Shown in pieces: positions 1-8,835 of a stretch of 64,000 nt of DNA. Within the stretch, counting starts at the first letter, position 1; each line of letters opens with the position of its first letter. The notes under the pieces were generated by a model, which searched no databases, was not told the DNA's origin, and saw only the letters and a list, made by a program, of their open reading frames with translations. Both the position numbers and the translations under genes were made by a program. Source of the stretch: Bradyrhizobium nanningense (GTDB lineage Bacteria > Pseudomonadota > Alphaproteobacteria > Rhizobiales > Xanthobacteraceae); NCBI RefSeq assembly GCF_004114535.1, contig NZ_LBJC01000028.1, forward strand, positions 62,001-126,000, given 5' to 3'.

Positions 1-846
1 CTGAGATCATCAAGGAGCCGGCCCGACCGCAGCCAACGCGACAGCCGGGCCTACAGCAGGCAAATTGCTGACTATGGGCGTCTTCTGCGGTCTCAGAGGT
101 GGTCGGCCGCCACGCAAGTTCTTGCGGCTCCTGTTCGGGTCTTTCGCAGCCGTGATCGCAAGACTGGTACTAAATTGCGGGGAGCACCTACGGCGCGTCT
201 GTCCCATGCATCGGTCGAACGCGCAGCGGAAACGCCGGCACGATGATCGGCTCGCATGCGAGACTGGAACGAGCAAATGCGGGCGTTCCAGAGACCTGCA
301 TCACCGACGATTGGCGACACGCTCACGCCGGCTATCTATATTTTGACCTCGAGCGCCGGGATTTGGAACCACCGATCTTCAAAGCAGATTGCGGCACCGA
401 GTCAAAGGCGGTGCCGCCTTCGCATCAGGTGTACAGATTTCAGACCAGCATCGAACGCTGTCGTCGCCCCAGTTCACCCCAAGGCGAAAGCGATCATCCA
501 CGCCCCCGACGAGAAGCGGGACAGCTGGGTGCGCGCCCAAGGAACATCAAGGCATTGCGGAGGCGCTGCCAGATGACGCGCTCACGATGGCGATGTGTGG
601 GGCCGACAAAGAGAATCGAGCCGCAGATGACTGTCCTCATCTTCCGCTTATAACCCCAGGCATCCTAAGGCTTCATCAACCGTGTCTGCCGTCGAGTCGC
701 GACCGCGGTCCGGACTGCTCTGGACTTATAAGCTGCCTCAGTTGACGCCCGACTATAACCAGGGGTCATGCAAATTATAACTGAGATGAGTGAGAAGTGC
801 TCTGCGTGATGAGCTATGGTCGAGCTACCGTTGAGGAGAGATTGAG
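1..846. other. Region without a recognisable gene
   Basis: Several overlapping frames of 60-140 codons are open on both strands, as expected by chance in GC-rich DNA. None shows a motif I recognise or a convincing ribosome binding site. The last 110 bases must carry the hemA promoter. I looked for a FixK/FNR-type box (TTG-N8-CAA) there and found none. Confidence 0.5.
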
Positions 847-2205
847 ATGCTCGATCTGGACGTATCAGAAACTTGGCGAGAAAGGCACCCGACGCGCGGA
901 TCCGTCGGTAATAGAAATTTGTACGCGGATGTTGCACCGGAGCAAAGAGCGTTGATGTCGTCCGACGAAACATTCGCTACTGCCGAAAACAATTGTGTGG
1001 CCAAGATCTATGAACGTCATTTCCATGAGTCTCTTGAGCGCCTGCACGGCGAGCGGCGCTATCGTGTCTTCGCTGACATCGAACGCATCTCTGGCCGCTT
1101 TCCTGCCGCCAGATGGCGCCGATCTGACGGGACCATTACCGAGATTACGGTTTGGTGCTCGAATGATTATCTCGGCATGGGACAGCATCCGGAGGTCGTG
1201 AGCGCGCTGACTGCAACGGCACTGCGCTGCGGCGCCGGAGCGGGTGGAACACGTAACATCGCCGGAAATAATTCGCCCTTGGTTGATTTGGAGGCAGAGC
1301 TTGCTGATCTGCATGACAAGGAAGCGAGCCTCGTGTTCACCTCGGGCTACGTATCGAATCAAACCGGCATCTCGACGATTGGTAAGCTGATCCCGGACTG
1401 TGTGGTCTTGTCTGATGCACTCAACCACAATTCGATTATAGAGGGCGTCCGTCAATCCAGCTGCGAAAAGCGGATTTTTCGACACAACGATCTCGATCAC
1501 CTCGAGGCGTTGCTGCGCGAGGCAGGAGACCGCCCTAAGCTTGTCGTGTTCGAGTCGATATACTCGATGGATGGCGATGTGGCCCCGATCGGCGCCATTT
1601 GCGATCTTGCGGACCGGTATGGTGCGATGACCTACCTTGATGAGGTTCACGCGGTAGGCCTGTACGGCGCTCGCGGCGGCGGCATCAGCGAGCGTGATGG
1701 CGTGATGAACCGCGTCAGCGTGATCGAGGGGACCCTCGCCAAGGGGTTTGGCTGCATTGGCGGTTATATCTCGGCGTCGCGATTAATCTGCGACGCGGTA
1801 CGCTGCTTCGCACCCGGATTCATCTTCACGACAGCACTCCCTCCACCGATTGCCGCCGCAGCCCGTGCATCAGTTCGTTACCTGAAGCATTCGTCTGCCG
1901 AGCGCGAAGCACACCAACGGCAAGCCGCCGCAACGAAGAGGGCGCTCCGAGCCGCCGGGCTTCCGGTCCTCCCGACCGAAACTCACATCGTGCCTGTGGT
2001 TGTCGGCGATGCGGAACTGTGCAAGGCGGCGGCAGATCGCCTTCTAGAGCGCCACGCAATCTATATCCAGCCGATCAACTATCCGACGGTCCCTCGTGGG
2101 ACGGAGCGTCTGCGCATTACGCCGTCGCCATATCACGAGGATAGCCACATAGAGCAACTCACAGCTGCGCTCGCTGAGACTTGGGACACCCTCTCTCTTG
2201 CCTGA
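847..2205 (+). CDS. hemA: 5-aminolevulinate synthase (C4 pathway)
   Basis: This is a pyridoxal-phosphate enzyme that condenses glycine with succinyl-CoA to 5-aminolevulinate, the first step of haem synthesis in alphaproteobacteria. The 452-residue product shows the family landmarks: a HERxxYR-like entry (GERRYRVF), WCSNDYLGMG, the GAGAGGTRNIAG loop, and the PLP-lysine motif GTLAKGFG with Lys299. The family motif usually reads GTLAKAFG or GTLGKAFG, so Ala to Gly next to the lysine is a small deviation. The family usually measures about 405 residues; here about 45 extra residues precede the conserved core. The ATG at 847 follows a good GAGGAG site; an internal ATG at 955 would give a normal-length protein but has a weaker site. 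It opens a block of haem and cytochrome c biogenesis genes, so it is probably an accessory copy dedicated to respiration. Confidence 0.95.
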   Translation: MLDLDVSETWRERHPTRGSVGNRNLYADVAPEQRALMSSDETFATAENNCVAKIYERHFHESLERLHGERRYRVFADIERISGRFPAARWRRSDGTITEITVWCSNDYLGMGQHPEVVSALTATALRCGAGAGGTRNIAGNNSPLVDLEAELADLHDKEASLVFTSGYVSNQTGISTIGKLIPDCVVLSDALNHNSIIEGVRQSSCEKRIFRHNDLDHLEALLREAGDRPKLVVFESIYSMDGDVAPIGAICDLADRYGAMTYLDEVHAVGLYGARGGGISERDGVMNRVSVIEGTLAKGFGCIGGYISASRLICDAVRCFAPGFIFTTALPPPIAAAARASVRYLKHSSAEREAHQRQAAATKRALRAAGLPVLPTETHIVPVVVGDAELCKAAADRLLERHAIYIQPINYPTVPRGTERLRITPSPYHEDSHIEQLTAALAETWDTLSLA

Positions 2206-2672
2206 GAGCCTTACTTGGGAGCGTCCCCTTCGCAACTACCCCCGCCCGGACCATGCATCGGAGGGGTGTCGGGTACCCGGCGGGCGCAGACCCAGCTGGG
2301 AAGCCGTTGCGCGCCCCACGGTGCGGCCGAGGCAGCCAATTTGGGACGATGGACCATCCAAGCAAAGCCGTTTGGGGGTAGACCCGCCGATTTTCGACAC
2401 GCTTCCGAAGAAAAAAGGTGATGCGCCCGAATTCAGTCCTTCTATCGCGCGACCGGTTCGCATCGGTCGTTGCCTGGCACATTTTGCTGCCGACGTTCGC
2501 AATCGGGCTTGCATCCTTCTAGTGGGCAGCCCCGAAGAACTGAAATTCCTCACTTTCTTGGGCGGTTCTTTTCAACGGGCCTTCCCTTCGCTCGAACACC
2601 CTGATCCGGACTCGAAAAGCTCTCCAACCGGATATTCAAGAACGATCCGAACCAAGCAACGGGCGACCGGAA
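2206..2672. other. Spacer between hemA and ccmA
   Basis: A frame stays open on the plus strand across this spacer and into ccmA in a different phase, but its translation resembles nothing known and has no suitable start signal. I see no gene here. It may hold the ccmA promoter. Confidence 0.4.
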
Positions 2673-3305
2673 ATGAAAATGGATATCGCGCGGCGGTGCA
2701 ATCTCCTGATCGAGGATCTTTCCGTCGCGCGCGGCGAGCGCGTAGTGTTCGGCGGGGTGTCTTTGCGACTGGACTCTGGCGAAATCGCCGAAGTGACGGG
2801 GCCGAATGGCGTAGGAAAATCCACACTCTTGCGCGCGATTGCCGGTTTCTTACCGCTGCGATCCGGCCGCATGTCATGGGCGGAGTCCGGGACCACGGAT
2901 TCTGCAACCCTGGCGGAGCGCCTCCACTATGTGGGCCATCTCGACGCGCTGAAATCGGCATTGACCGTCCGCGAAAACCTCGAGATTGGGCTGGGGATTT
3001 TGGGGCGAGATCGGCTAACCCCGTTAGAGGCGCTGGCCCGCATGGAGTTAGCCCACGTTTTCGATCTGCCTGTCGGCTATCTCTCCGCGGGGCAGCGTCG
3101 CCGTGTCGCATTGGCCCGGCTCCTGATTGCAGATCGCCCGTTATGGCTGCTCGACGAGCCGCTAACCGCGCTCGACCAGCACGCTCGCACTTTGCTGAAG
3201 GCTATTGTGGCCGACCATCTCAAAAGCGGAGGATTGATGCTCGCCGCGACCCACGAACCACTCGGTCTGCCGGAGACGATCCAAGTCAGGCTCAGAGCGA
3301 TCTGA
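2673..3305 (+). CDS. ccmA: Haem exporter ATP-binding protein CcmA
   Basis: This is the ABC-type ATPase of the CcmABCD complex, which releases holo-CcmE from CcmC-CcmD during cytochrome c maturation (system I). The 210 residues match the family length. Visible motifs are Walker A GPNGVGKST (residues 43-51), the signature LSAGQRRR (137-144), Walker B LWLLDEP (157-163) and the switch histidine in ATHEP (His194). It lies upstream of ccmB on the same strand with a 124-base spacer, so the pair is likely co-transcribed. In rhizobia ccmA and ccmB usually sit next to ccmC; here ccmC-D-G lie 4 kb away on the other strand. ATG codons occur at residues 1 and 3, and the exact start is uncertain by two codons. 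Confidence 0.95.
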   Translation: MKMDIARRCNLLIEDLSVARGERVVFGGVSLRLDSGEIAEVTGPNGVGKSTLLRAIAGFLPLRSGRMSWAESGTTDSATLAERLHYVGHLDALKSALTVRENLEIGLGILGRDRLTPLEALARMELAHVFDLPVGYLSAGQRRRVALARLLIADRPLWLLDEPLTALDQHARTLLKAIVADHLKSGGLMLAATHEPLGLPETIQVRLRAI

Positions 3306-3429
3306 GGGTCGTACTGTTGGGGTGCAGTCCGCACCTCCCTAGTCGCCGAGGTCGGGAAAGGGGAGGTCTAGCTCCTCTGCCGATTTCTCCGGAGCGGTCT
3401 CGAGGCGATAGCCACGCCGGACGGGGCCT

Positions 3430-4092
3430 ATGAGCCGTATTCTCCTTGTCATTTTTCTTCGCGACCTCATGCTGGCGCGCCGCGTCGGTGGAGGCGGGGT
3501 TCTCGGCCTGGTCTTCTTCCTCAGTCTCGTGACGATCGTACCCTTTGCGATCGGACCTGACCTGCATTTGCTGTCGCGCATCGGTCCAGCCATTCTTTGG
3601 ATAGCAGCGCTCCTCGCGAGTCTACTGGGTCTTGACCGTCTGTTCCAGGCGGATCACGAAGACGGTTCGCTGGACCAGATGTTGCTATCGCCGGCGCCCC
3701 TGGAACTCATTATTCTGGTAAAGTGCGTGGCCCACTGGTTTGTCACGGGGCTGCCGCTCGTTATGCTCTCGCCTTTGTTTAGTCTGATGTTGGATTTAGA
3801 CGGCCCGGCTCTCTGGGCGGTGGCAGCAACGCTGTTGGTTGGTACGCCAGCTTTGACTTTTCTGGGAGCAATCGGTGCAGCTCTTACCGTGACGCTACGG
3901 CGCGGCGGTCTTTTGCTGTCAATCCTGGTCGTGCCGTTAACCGTGCCAGTGCTGATCTTCGGTGTCTCCGCGACCGAGAGTGGCACAGTGCCCTTTCTGA
4001 CGCCCTTCCTGGTCCTCAGCGCGCTCGGACTCGCATCCATCGCCCTCGCTCCAATCGCCGCAGCCGCAGCGCTTCGCGGCGCGGGACAATGA
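3430..4092 (+). CDS. ccmB: Haem exporter membrane protein CcmB
   Basis: This is the membrane subunit paired with CcmA in the CcmABCD complex for cytochrome c haem ligation. The 220-residue product is of normal length and carries about six hydrophobic segments. The cytoplasmic loop with FQADHEDGSLDQMLLSP (about residues 73-90) is characteristic of CcmB. It follows ccmA after a 124-base spacer that contains no recognisable gene. Downstream it faces ccmH, which runs in the opposite direction, across an 84-base gap. Confidence 0.95.
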   Translation: MSRILLVIFLRDLMLARRVGGGGVLGLVFFLSLVTIVPFAIGPDLHLLSRIGPAILWIAALLASLLGLDRLFQADHEDGSLDQMLLSPAPLELIILVKCVAHWFVTGLPLVMLSPLFSLMLDLDGPALWAVAATLLVGTPALTFLGAIGAALTVTLRRGGLLLSILVVPLTVPVLIFGVSATESGTVPFLTPFLVLSALGLASIALAPIAAAAALRGAGQ

Positions 4093-4176
4093 TGAGCACA
4101 TGCGCGGAAAGAGCTTGTTTCCTGCCCCGGCCGTGGAACGATTCCCTACGTCTCCGTAGTCTAGGCGGCTTGCCCC

Positions 4177-4650
4177 TCAGGACAGAGTATCGTCTAGCAG
4201 AGCCGCGAGGCGATCCCGCTCGGCTCGGCTAAGTGGTGCGGCCGGCATGGGCTGCTGGCGGCGCAATCCGAACAGGAGAACGATGCCGCCCGCTGCAAGC
4301 ACCAAAGCCGGCATTCCCCAGAGGAAAGCGGTTTCTAAGTCGATTGGTGGCTTCAACAGGATAAAGTTCCCGTAACGCTTTACCAGAAAGGCGCGGACCT
4401 GCTCGTCGCTCTCGCCAAGTTTAAGTCGCTCGCGCACCAGCAGCCGGAGATCCCGCGCGAGCTCTGCTTTCGAATCGTCGATCGACTGGTTTTGACAGAC
4501 CAAGCAGCGCAGGCCGGAGGAAATAGCGCGCGCGCGCGCCTCAAGTTTCGTGTCGACCAGCACCTCGTCTGGCTGCACCGCCCTTGCCAAGCCGGGCGCA
4601 AGGCCCGCGAGTACAATCGAGAGCAGAAAAACGCGACAAAGCGAAGTCAT
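4177..4650 (-). CDS. ccmH: Cytochrome c-type biogenesis protein CcmH (CycL)
   Basis: This is a membrane-anchored periplasmic thioredoxin-like reductant for apocytochrome c CxxCH motifs, part of the CcmFHI haem lyase. The 157 residues include a signal-anchor at 5-24, the redox motif RCLVCQNQ with Cys49 and Cys52, the conserved LVRERL and FLVKRYGNF segments, and a C-terminal membrane helix at about 108-126. It overlaps the end of ccmF by four bases, so translation of the two is probably coupled. It is the last gene of the minus-strand ccmI-E-F-H group. Confidence 0.95.
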   Translation of the reverse strand: MTSLCRVFLLSIVLAGLAPGLARAVQPDEVLVDTKLEARARAISSGLRCLVCQNQSIDDSKAELARDLRLLVRERLKLGESDEQVRAFLVKRYGNFILLKPPIDLETAFLWGMPALVLAAGGIVLLFGLRRQQPMPAAPLSRAERDRLAALLDDTLS

Positions 4651-6641
4651 TCGGCGGCCTGCGGCGCTGCGGGGTTGGCGACGGAACGTACGGTAGCCGC
4701 GCGGCGCGCGAAGCCGATTCTGAGGCGCCTATCGGATAACGACACAATCCCTCCGAACGCCATGATGACGGCGCCGATCCATATGGCCGTCACAAGTGGC
4801 TTCCAGAACATGCGCGCATCGATCGAACCATCCGGGTGCTGGTCCCCGAGCGAAATGTAGATCTGACCAAAACCCAGCGTCACGATGCCTGCCTCGGTGA
4901 CGGCGGTCTGTCGTGCGGGAAAGCTGCGCTTGGAAGGCGCGACGGTCGCCACGGCCGCGCCGCCCCGGCTGATGACCGTGTTAGCCACGACTTCGGAATA
5001 GTTCGGGCCCTGCCGCGATCGAAGATTCTCGATGGTGACGTGATAGGGACCGAGATCGATCCCGTGACCTAGCTCCACGGTCGCGATCCGCTCCACGCCC
5101 CAACCGGTCGCAGCCAAACCCATAAGTGTCACGCCAAAGCCAGCGTGAACGATTGCCACCCCCCACGCCGAGCGCGGCAGCCCGACCGCGCGGGCCAGCA
5201 TCACCCGAGCGGACTGCCCGCGTGCCCAGACACGCGACGCCACATCGGCGAACGAACCGACGATGAGATAGAGCGCGAGGCCGAGCCCCACCGCAGCGAG
5301 GACGGGGCCGCCTCGGACAGCAACGAGCACAAGGGCGACAAGAAGCCCACCCAACGCTGCGACCGTTACGCGTTGCGCCGCACCGAGCAGGTCGCCTCGC
5401 TTCCAAGCGAGCGACTGACCGAGCGGCATCAGCAGAACGATCAGCGCTACCAGCGGAGCTAGCGTCAGATTGAAAAATGGGGCGCCGACCGAGATCTTGT
5501 CCCCGGTCAGAGCCTCAAGCGCGAGCGGGTAGAGCGTGCCGGTTAGGACCGTAGCGCAGCAGGTGGTGAGCAGCAGGTTGTTGGCGACGAGCACGCTCTC
5601 GCGTGAGATGGGCGCGAACAGACTACGCTGACTCAGGGAAGGTGCGCGCCAGGCATAAAGCGAGAGGGAACCGCCAATGAACACGGTCAGAATAATCAAG
5701 ATGAAGACGCCGCGCGCCGGGTCACTGGCGAAGGAATGAACGGAGGTCAAGACCCCTGAGCGCACCAGGAACGTGCCGAGCAGTGAGAGAGAGAATGTAA
5801 CTATCGCCAGGAACAGCGTCCAGTTCTTGAGAGCTTCGCGTTTTTCCATGACGGCCGCCGAATGCAAGAGCGCGCTACCCGCAAGCCAGGGCATGAGCGA
5901 CGCGTTCTCTACCGGATCCCAGAACCAGAACCCGCCCCAGCCTAGGGTGTAATAGGCCCAATATGAGCCCATCGCGATACCAAGCGTTAGAAATATCCAG
6001 GCAATCAGTATCCACGGCCGAACGTAACGAGCCCAAGCGGCGTCTAGTCGACCGCCGATCAGCGCCGCTACCGCGAACGAGAACACGATCGAAGAACCGA
6101 CATAGCCGAGGTAAAGGAGTGGCGGGTGTATCGCGAGGCCCGGGTCTTGAAGAAGCGGATTAAGGTCCAGGCCTTCAATTGGGGCCGGAAATCGTCGCGC
6201 GAAGGGATCGGAGGTGAACAGGATGAAGCAGAGGAAAGCAAGGGAGATCCAGCCTTGGACCGCTAGCGTATCGGCGCGCAATTCCTTCCGCATGCCGCGC
6301 CCGAGAACCGCCACTGCCGCTCCGAAGGCCGCGAGGATCAGAACCCAAAGCAGCATGGATCCTTCGTGATTGCCCCAGACGCCCGCGATCTTGTACACAA
6401 GCGGCTTGGTGGTGAGCGAGTTCTCGGCGACTGTCACGAGACTGAAGTCGGACACCACATGGGCGTAAGTCAGTGCCGCGAACGCATATCCCAACAACAG
6501 GAACTGAGTGATTGCGGCCGGGACTGCGATGGAAGCGAGTCCAGAATCACCAGTACGGGTCCCCCAAAGCGGTAGAACTGACTGAAGCAGCGTGACAGCT
6601 AGGGCCAGAGCGAGTGCGTAATGTCCGGTTTCGACGATCAT
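4647..6641 (-). CDS. ccmF: Haem lyase CcmF (CycK)
   Basis: This large membrane protein joins haem from CcmE to apocytochrome c. From the ATG at 6641 it has 664 residues and starts MIVETGHYALAL, the usual CcmF beginning. Motifs include NHEGSMLLWV (about residues 91-100), the haem-handling WWD-type segment WGGFWFWDPVENASLMPWL (235-253) and conserved periplasmic histidines such as His172 in IHPPLLYLGY. Many transmembrane helices are visible. An upstream in-frame ATG at 6716 would add 25 residues and overlap ccmE, so I reject it. The site before 6641 (GAAGGA) is unusually close to the start codon. Confidence 0.95.
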   Translation of the reverse strand: MIVETGHYALALALAVTLLQSVLPLWGTRTGDSGLASIAVPAAITQFLLLGYAFAALTYAHVVSDFSLVTVAENSLTTKPLVYKIAGVWGNHEGSMLLWVLILAAFGAAVAVLGRGMRKELRADTLAVQGWISLAFLCFILFTSDPFARRFPAPIEGLDLNPLLQDPGLAIHPPLLYLGYVGSSIVFSFAVAALIGGRLDAAWARYVRPWILIAWIFLTLGIAMGSYWAYYTLGWGGFWFWDPVENASLMPWLAGSALLHSAAVMEKREALKNWTLFLAIVTFSLSLLGTFLVRSGVLTSVHSFASDPARGVFILIILTVFIGGSLSLYAWRAPSLSQRSLFAPISRESVLVANNLLLTTCCATVLTGTLYPLALEALTGDKISVGAPFFNLTLAPLVALIVLLMPLGQSLAWKRGDLLGAAQRVTVAALGGLLVALVLVAVRGGPVLAAVGLGLALYLIVGSFADVASRVWARGQSARVMLARAVGLPRSAWGVAIVHAGFGVTLMGLAATGWGVERIATVELGHGIDLGPYHVTIENLRSRQGPNYSEVVANTVISRGGAAVATVAPSKRSFPARQTAVTEAGIVTLGFGQIYISLGDQHPDGSIDARMFWKPLVTAIWIGAVIMAFGGIVSLSDRRLRIGFARRAATVRSVANPAAPQAAE

Positions 6642-6682
6642 TCCTTCGTTCCCATCGGCCGTGATGTTTCGCGCAAACTGCG

Positions 6683-7135
6683 CTATTGCGCTCGCGCGGA
6701 TCTTTGGTTCCGCCAAGTGCCTTGTTGCTTGAGCTTATCAGCTACACCCTTGGGCATGTATCGCTCGTCGTGTTTGGCGAGCACCGTATCGGCATGAAAG
6801 AGGCCCTGTGCCTCCACCGTGCCCTCGGCCACGACGCCCTGTCCTTCACGGAAGAGATCCGGCAGCAATCCAGTGTAGCTGACCCTGATGTCGTGCTTCT
6901 GGTCGGTCACTGCGAATACAACAGTCGACGATCCATTATGGGTAAGCGAGCCGGGCTTCACCAAGCCGCCGATGCGCAGACGGGTTCCTCGCGGCGGCGC
7001 CCTTTCGGCTAGCTCGGTCGGCCCGTAGAAGAAGACAATACTATCACGCAACGCAAATAGTATGAGCCCTACCGCGATGGCTAAAGTGAAGCCTGCTGCG
7101 CTGATGATGGTGAGGCGCCTGCCCTTTCTAGTCAA
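6683..7135 (-). CDS. ccmE: Periplasmic haem chaperone CcmE (CycJ)
   Basis: CcmE binds haem covalently in the periplasm and passes it to CcmF. The 150-residue product has one N-terminal membrane anchor (about 8-29), the conserved RIGGLVKPGS strand, and the haem-binding histidine His122 in LAKHDERYMP followed by the tyrosine that helps ligate iron. Length and motif positions are normal. It lies three bases after ccmI and about 40 bases before ccmF, consistent with one transcript. Confidence 0.95.
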   Translation of the reverse strand: MTRKGRRLTIISAAGFTLAIAVGLILFALRDSIVFFYGPTELAERAPPRGTRLRIGGLVKPGSLTHNGSSTVVFAVTDQKHDIRVSYTGLLPDLFREGQGVVAEGTVEAQGLFHADTVLAKHDERYMPKGVADKLKQQGTWRNQRSARAQ

Positions 7136-7138
7136 AGT

Positions 7139-7837
7139 CTATCCTTTCAAACCAAGCTGCCTGACGAGTTCATCGATGCGCGCCGGCGCTTGCGCATCGC
7201 CTGCTAGCTGGGCGCGTGCACTTGCAACGGCCGCTTCGGCCTTCTGGCGTTCACCCAATACGACATAGGACCTAATCAGGTGCAGCCATCCCTGAAGATC
7301 ATGGCCGTTCTTCGAGAGCTTCTCGGCGAGCCCTTCCACCATCTCGCGGATTGCGTCGCTCCTCTGCCCCGGTAGAAGCGCTGCGATCTCGGCACGGGCT
7401 TGTTCGGCACGGATATCAGGAACGGCGGCAGCGAGGATGACGTCCCCGCCCGTGCGCCTCGATGCGATCGGCATGTCAGGCTGGCTGGGCGCGCCGACCT
7501 TGAGGTACGACGCGAGCGCGACGAGTGGCAGCACCACGACGATGGCCAACGCCGCGGCAGCGCGTCTCGTCGGCCAACCCCGCGATGCTCGCAGCCGGCT
7601 CTCCGACGGCGAGTCGAGCGACGCGAGCAGCCGCCGTTCGATCTCGGCACGCGTCGCCAAGGCATCGTCTGGCGCTACGAGCCCGCGGCGAACGTCATCA
7701 TTCGCCTCGGCCAACAAACCGCGATAAAAGACCACGTCAGAATCGTGACCGCCAAAGCTCTCGCAACGCTCAGAGAGCGACCGGGCCAGCGCTAGCACGA
7801 CCGCAGATGTCATCATTCCAAAGACGGCCCAGAGCAC
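7139..7837 (-). CDS. ccmI: Cytochrome c-type biogenesis protein CcmI (CycH), short form
   Basis: CcmI is the apocytochrome-binding chaperone of the CcmFHI lyase. The 232 residues contain the family layout: an N-terminal membrane helix, a cytoplasmic segment with VVFYRGLLAEANDDVRRGLV, a second helix near 93-112, and a periplasmic TPR-like part with LSKNGHDLQGWLHLIRSYV. Typical rhizobial CcmI proteins are about 360-390 residues, so most of the C-terminal TPR region that binds apocytochrome c is missing. The frame ends cleanly just before ccmE, so this looks like a naturally shortened form rather than a frameshift. It is the first gene of ccmI-E-F-H. Confidence 0.85.
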   Translation of the reverse strand: MLWAVFGMMTSAVVLALARSLSERCESFGGHDSDVVFYRGLLAEANDDVRRGLVAPDDALATRAEIERRLLASLDSPSESRLRASRGWPTRRAAAALAIVVVLPLVALASYLKVGAPSQPDMPIASRRTGGDVILAAAVPDIRAEQARAEIAALLPGQRSDAIREMVEGLAEKLSKNGHDLQGWLHLIRSYVVLGERQKAEAAVASARAQLAGDAQAPARIDELVRQLGLKG

Positions 7838-8052
7838 GTTTTAAGGCCTCCATCCGTTTTCGCCACAGTGCAGCGCGCCACGTTGTCGCGCATCCTCCGC
7901 GCCTGAAAATCGTAGCGCTTCCGGGTGAGTGTTTGCATGGCCCGATCGTTCACTCCTGAACGATTTAAGCAGATGGAATCCCGTACCGCCGAAGCAAGAG
8001 AATACCTTCTCTGCATCTCTCAGGCGGATAAGGGCAGCTTGTAAGCCAGTCG

Positions 8053-8676
8053 TCATGGACGCTCCGCCTTGGCAATTGCCACCATCAAAGCAGGTCGGCT
8101 TGCATCCGAGATGCCACCGACCAGCTTGTAGGCGATTGTGCCGTCGCCCTTGATCACATAGGTTTCGGGGACGCCATAAACGCCGAAATCGATCCCCGTT
8201 CGACCGGATCGGTCAGTGCCAACCTGTGCGAACGGGTTGCCGTTGGCGGCGAGATAGGCCAGCGCGTTTTTCGGATCGTCCTTGTAGACCATGCCAACAA
8301 GCTTCACTCCCTCGCGCTGCAGCGTCCGGTCGTTCGCCAAGGCCATCAGCTCCCCTTGCTCCTCGCGGCACTCGAGACACCATGATGCGAAGACGTTCAC
8401 GATGGTCACGTGCCCACTCTGCAGATCGGCGCTGGACAAGCCAGGTGGACCGGACGTCGAGAGTCCATCAAGTGGCTCCAGCGCAAACTGCGGTGCTGGC
8501 TTGCCGATCAGAGCCGAGTGCACCAGCGATGGGTCTCCGGCGCCGAGCCGCACTAAAAGTAGTGCCGCAATTCCGAAGAAGACCAGAAGCGGGATAATCA
8601 CCCATAACCGTGCAAGTGAGCGTCGAGGGGCTACGGCACTCGCTGCGAGGTAAATCGAAGTCGGAGTCTTGCTCAT
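8053..8676 (-). CDS. ccmG: Thiol:disulfide interchange protein CcmG (DsbE/CycY)
   Basis: This periplasmic membrane-anchored thioredoxin reduces the cysteines of apocytochrome c or CcmH. The 207 residues have a membrane anchor at about 22-43 and a thioredoxin fold with the active site ASWCLEC (Cys100, Cys103) and the cis-proline loop GVPETYVI. The usual CcmG active site is WCVPC or WCxPC; the dipeptide Leu-Glu instead of Val-Pro is unusual and should shift the redox potential. Its ATG overlaps the TGA of ccmD (ATGA), indicating translational coupling. Confidence 0.93.
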   Translation of the reverse strand: MSKTPTSIYLAASAVAPRRSLARLWVIIPLLVFFGIAALLLVRLGAGDPSLVHSALIGKPAPQFALEPLDGLSTSGPPGLSSADLQSGHVTIVNVFASWCLECREEQGELMALANDRTLQREGVKLVGMVYKDDPKNALAYLAANGNPFAQVGTDRSGRTGIDFGVYGVPETYVIKGDGTIAYKLVGGISDASRPALMVAIAKAERP

Positions 8677-8825
8677 ACGCGTTTGTTCGGATCCGAGTGG
8701 TTAGTTGGCAAGCGACGCAAGCTCCGAAGCTGAGCCCGATAGTCGATGAGGACCGCCGCGATCATTCCGGCCAAAATCGTGCCCGTCACCAGAAACGCCG
8801 CTGATATGAATCCGCCATGTTGCAC
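8673..8825 (-). CDS. ccmD: Haem exporter small subunit CcmD
   Basis: CcmD is the tiny membrane subunit of CcmABCD that stabilises the CcmC-CcmE interaction. I found this 50-codon frame by reading the gap between ccmC and ccmG. It starts with GTG, reads MQHGGFISAAF, has a single transmembrane segment (about residues 6-28) and then the basic segment DYRAQLRSLRRL, exactly the CcmD pattern (HxGF, one helix, basic tail). The gap to the ccmC stop is 10 bases, and the TGA overlaps the ccmG start. The GTG start is inferred; no better start lies upstream. Confidence 0.88.
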   Translation of the reverse strand: MQHGGFISAAFLVTGTILAGMIAAVLIDYRAQLRSLRRLPTNHSDPNKRV

Positions 8826-8835
8826 GATGATATGC

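Noticed and set aside
721..846. FixK/FNR box or sigma-54 promoter upstream of hemA
   Set aside because: No TTG-N8-CAA and no TGGC-N8-TTGC arrangement was found by eye.
847..1650. Long antisense frame opposite hemA
   Set aside because: The hemA coding sequence is certain, and the antisense translation has no recognisable motif.
2198..3433. 411-codon plus-strand frame overlapping ccmA
   Set aside because: Runs through ccmA in another phase; the translation is arginine- and proline-rich shadow sequence.
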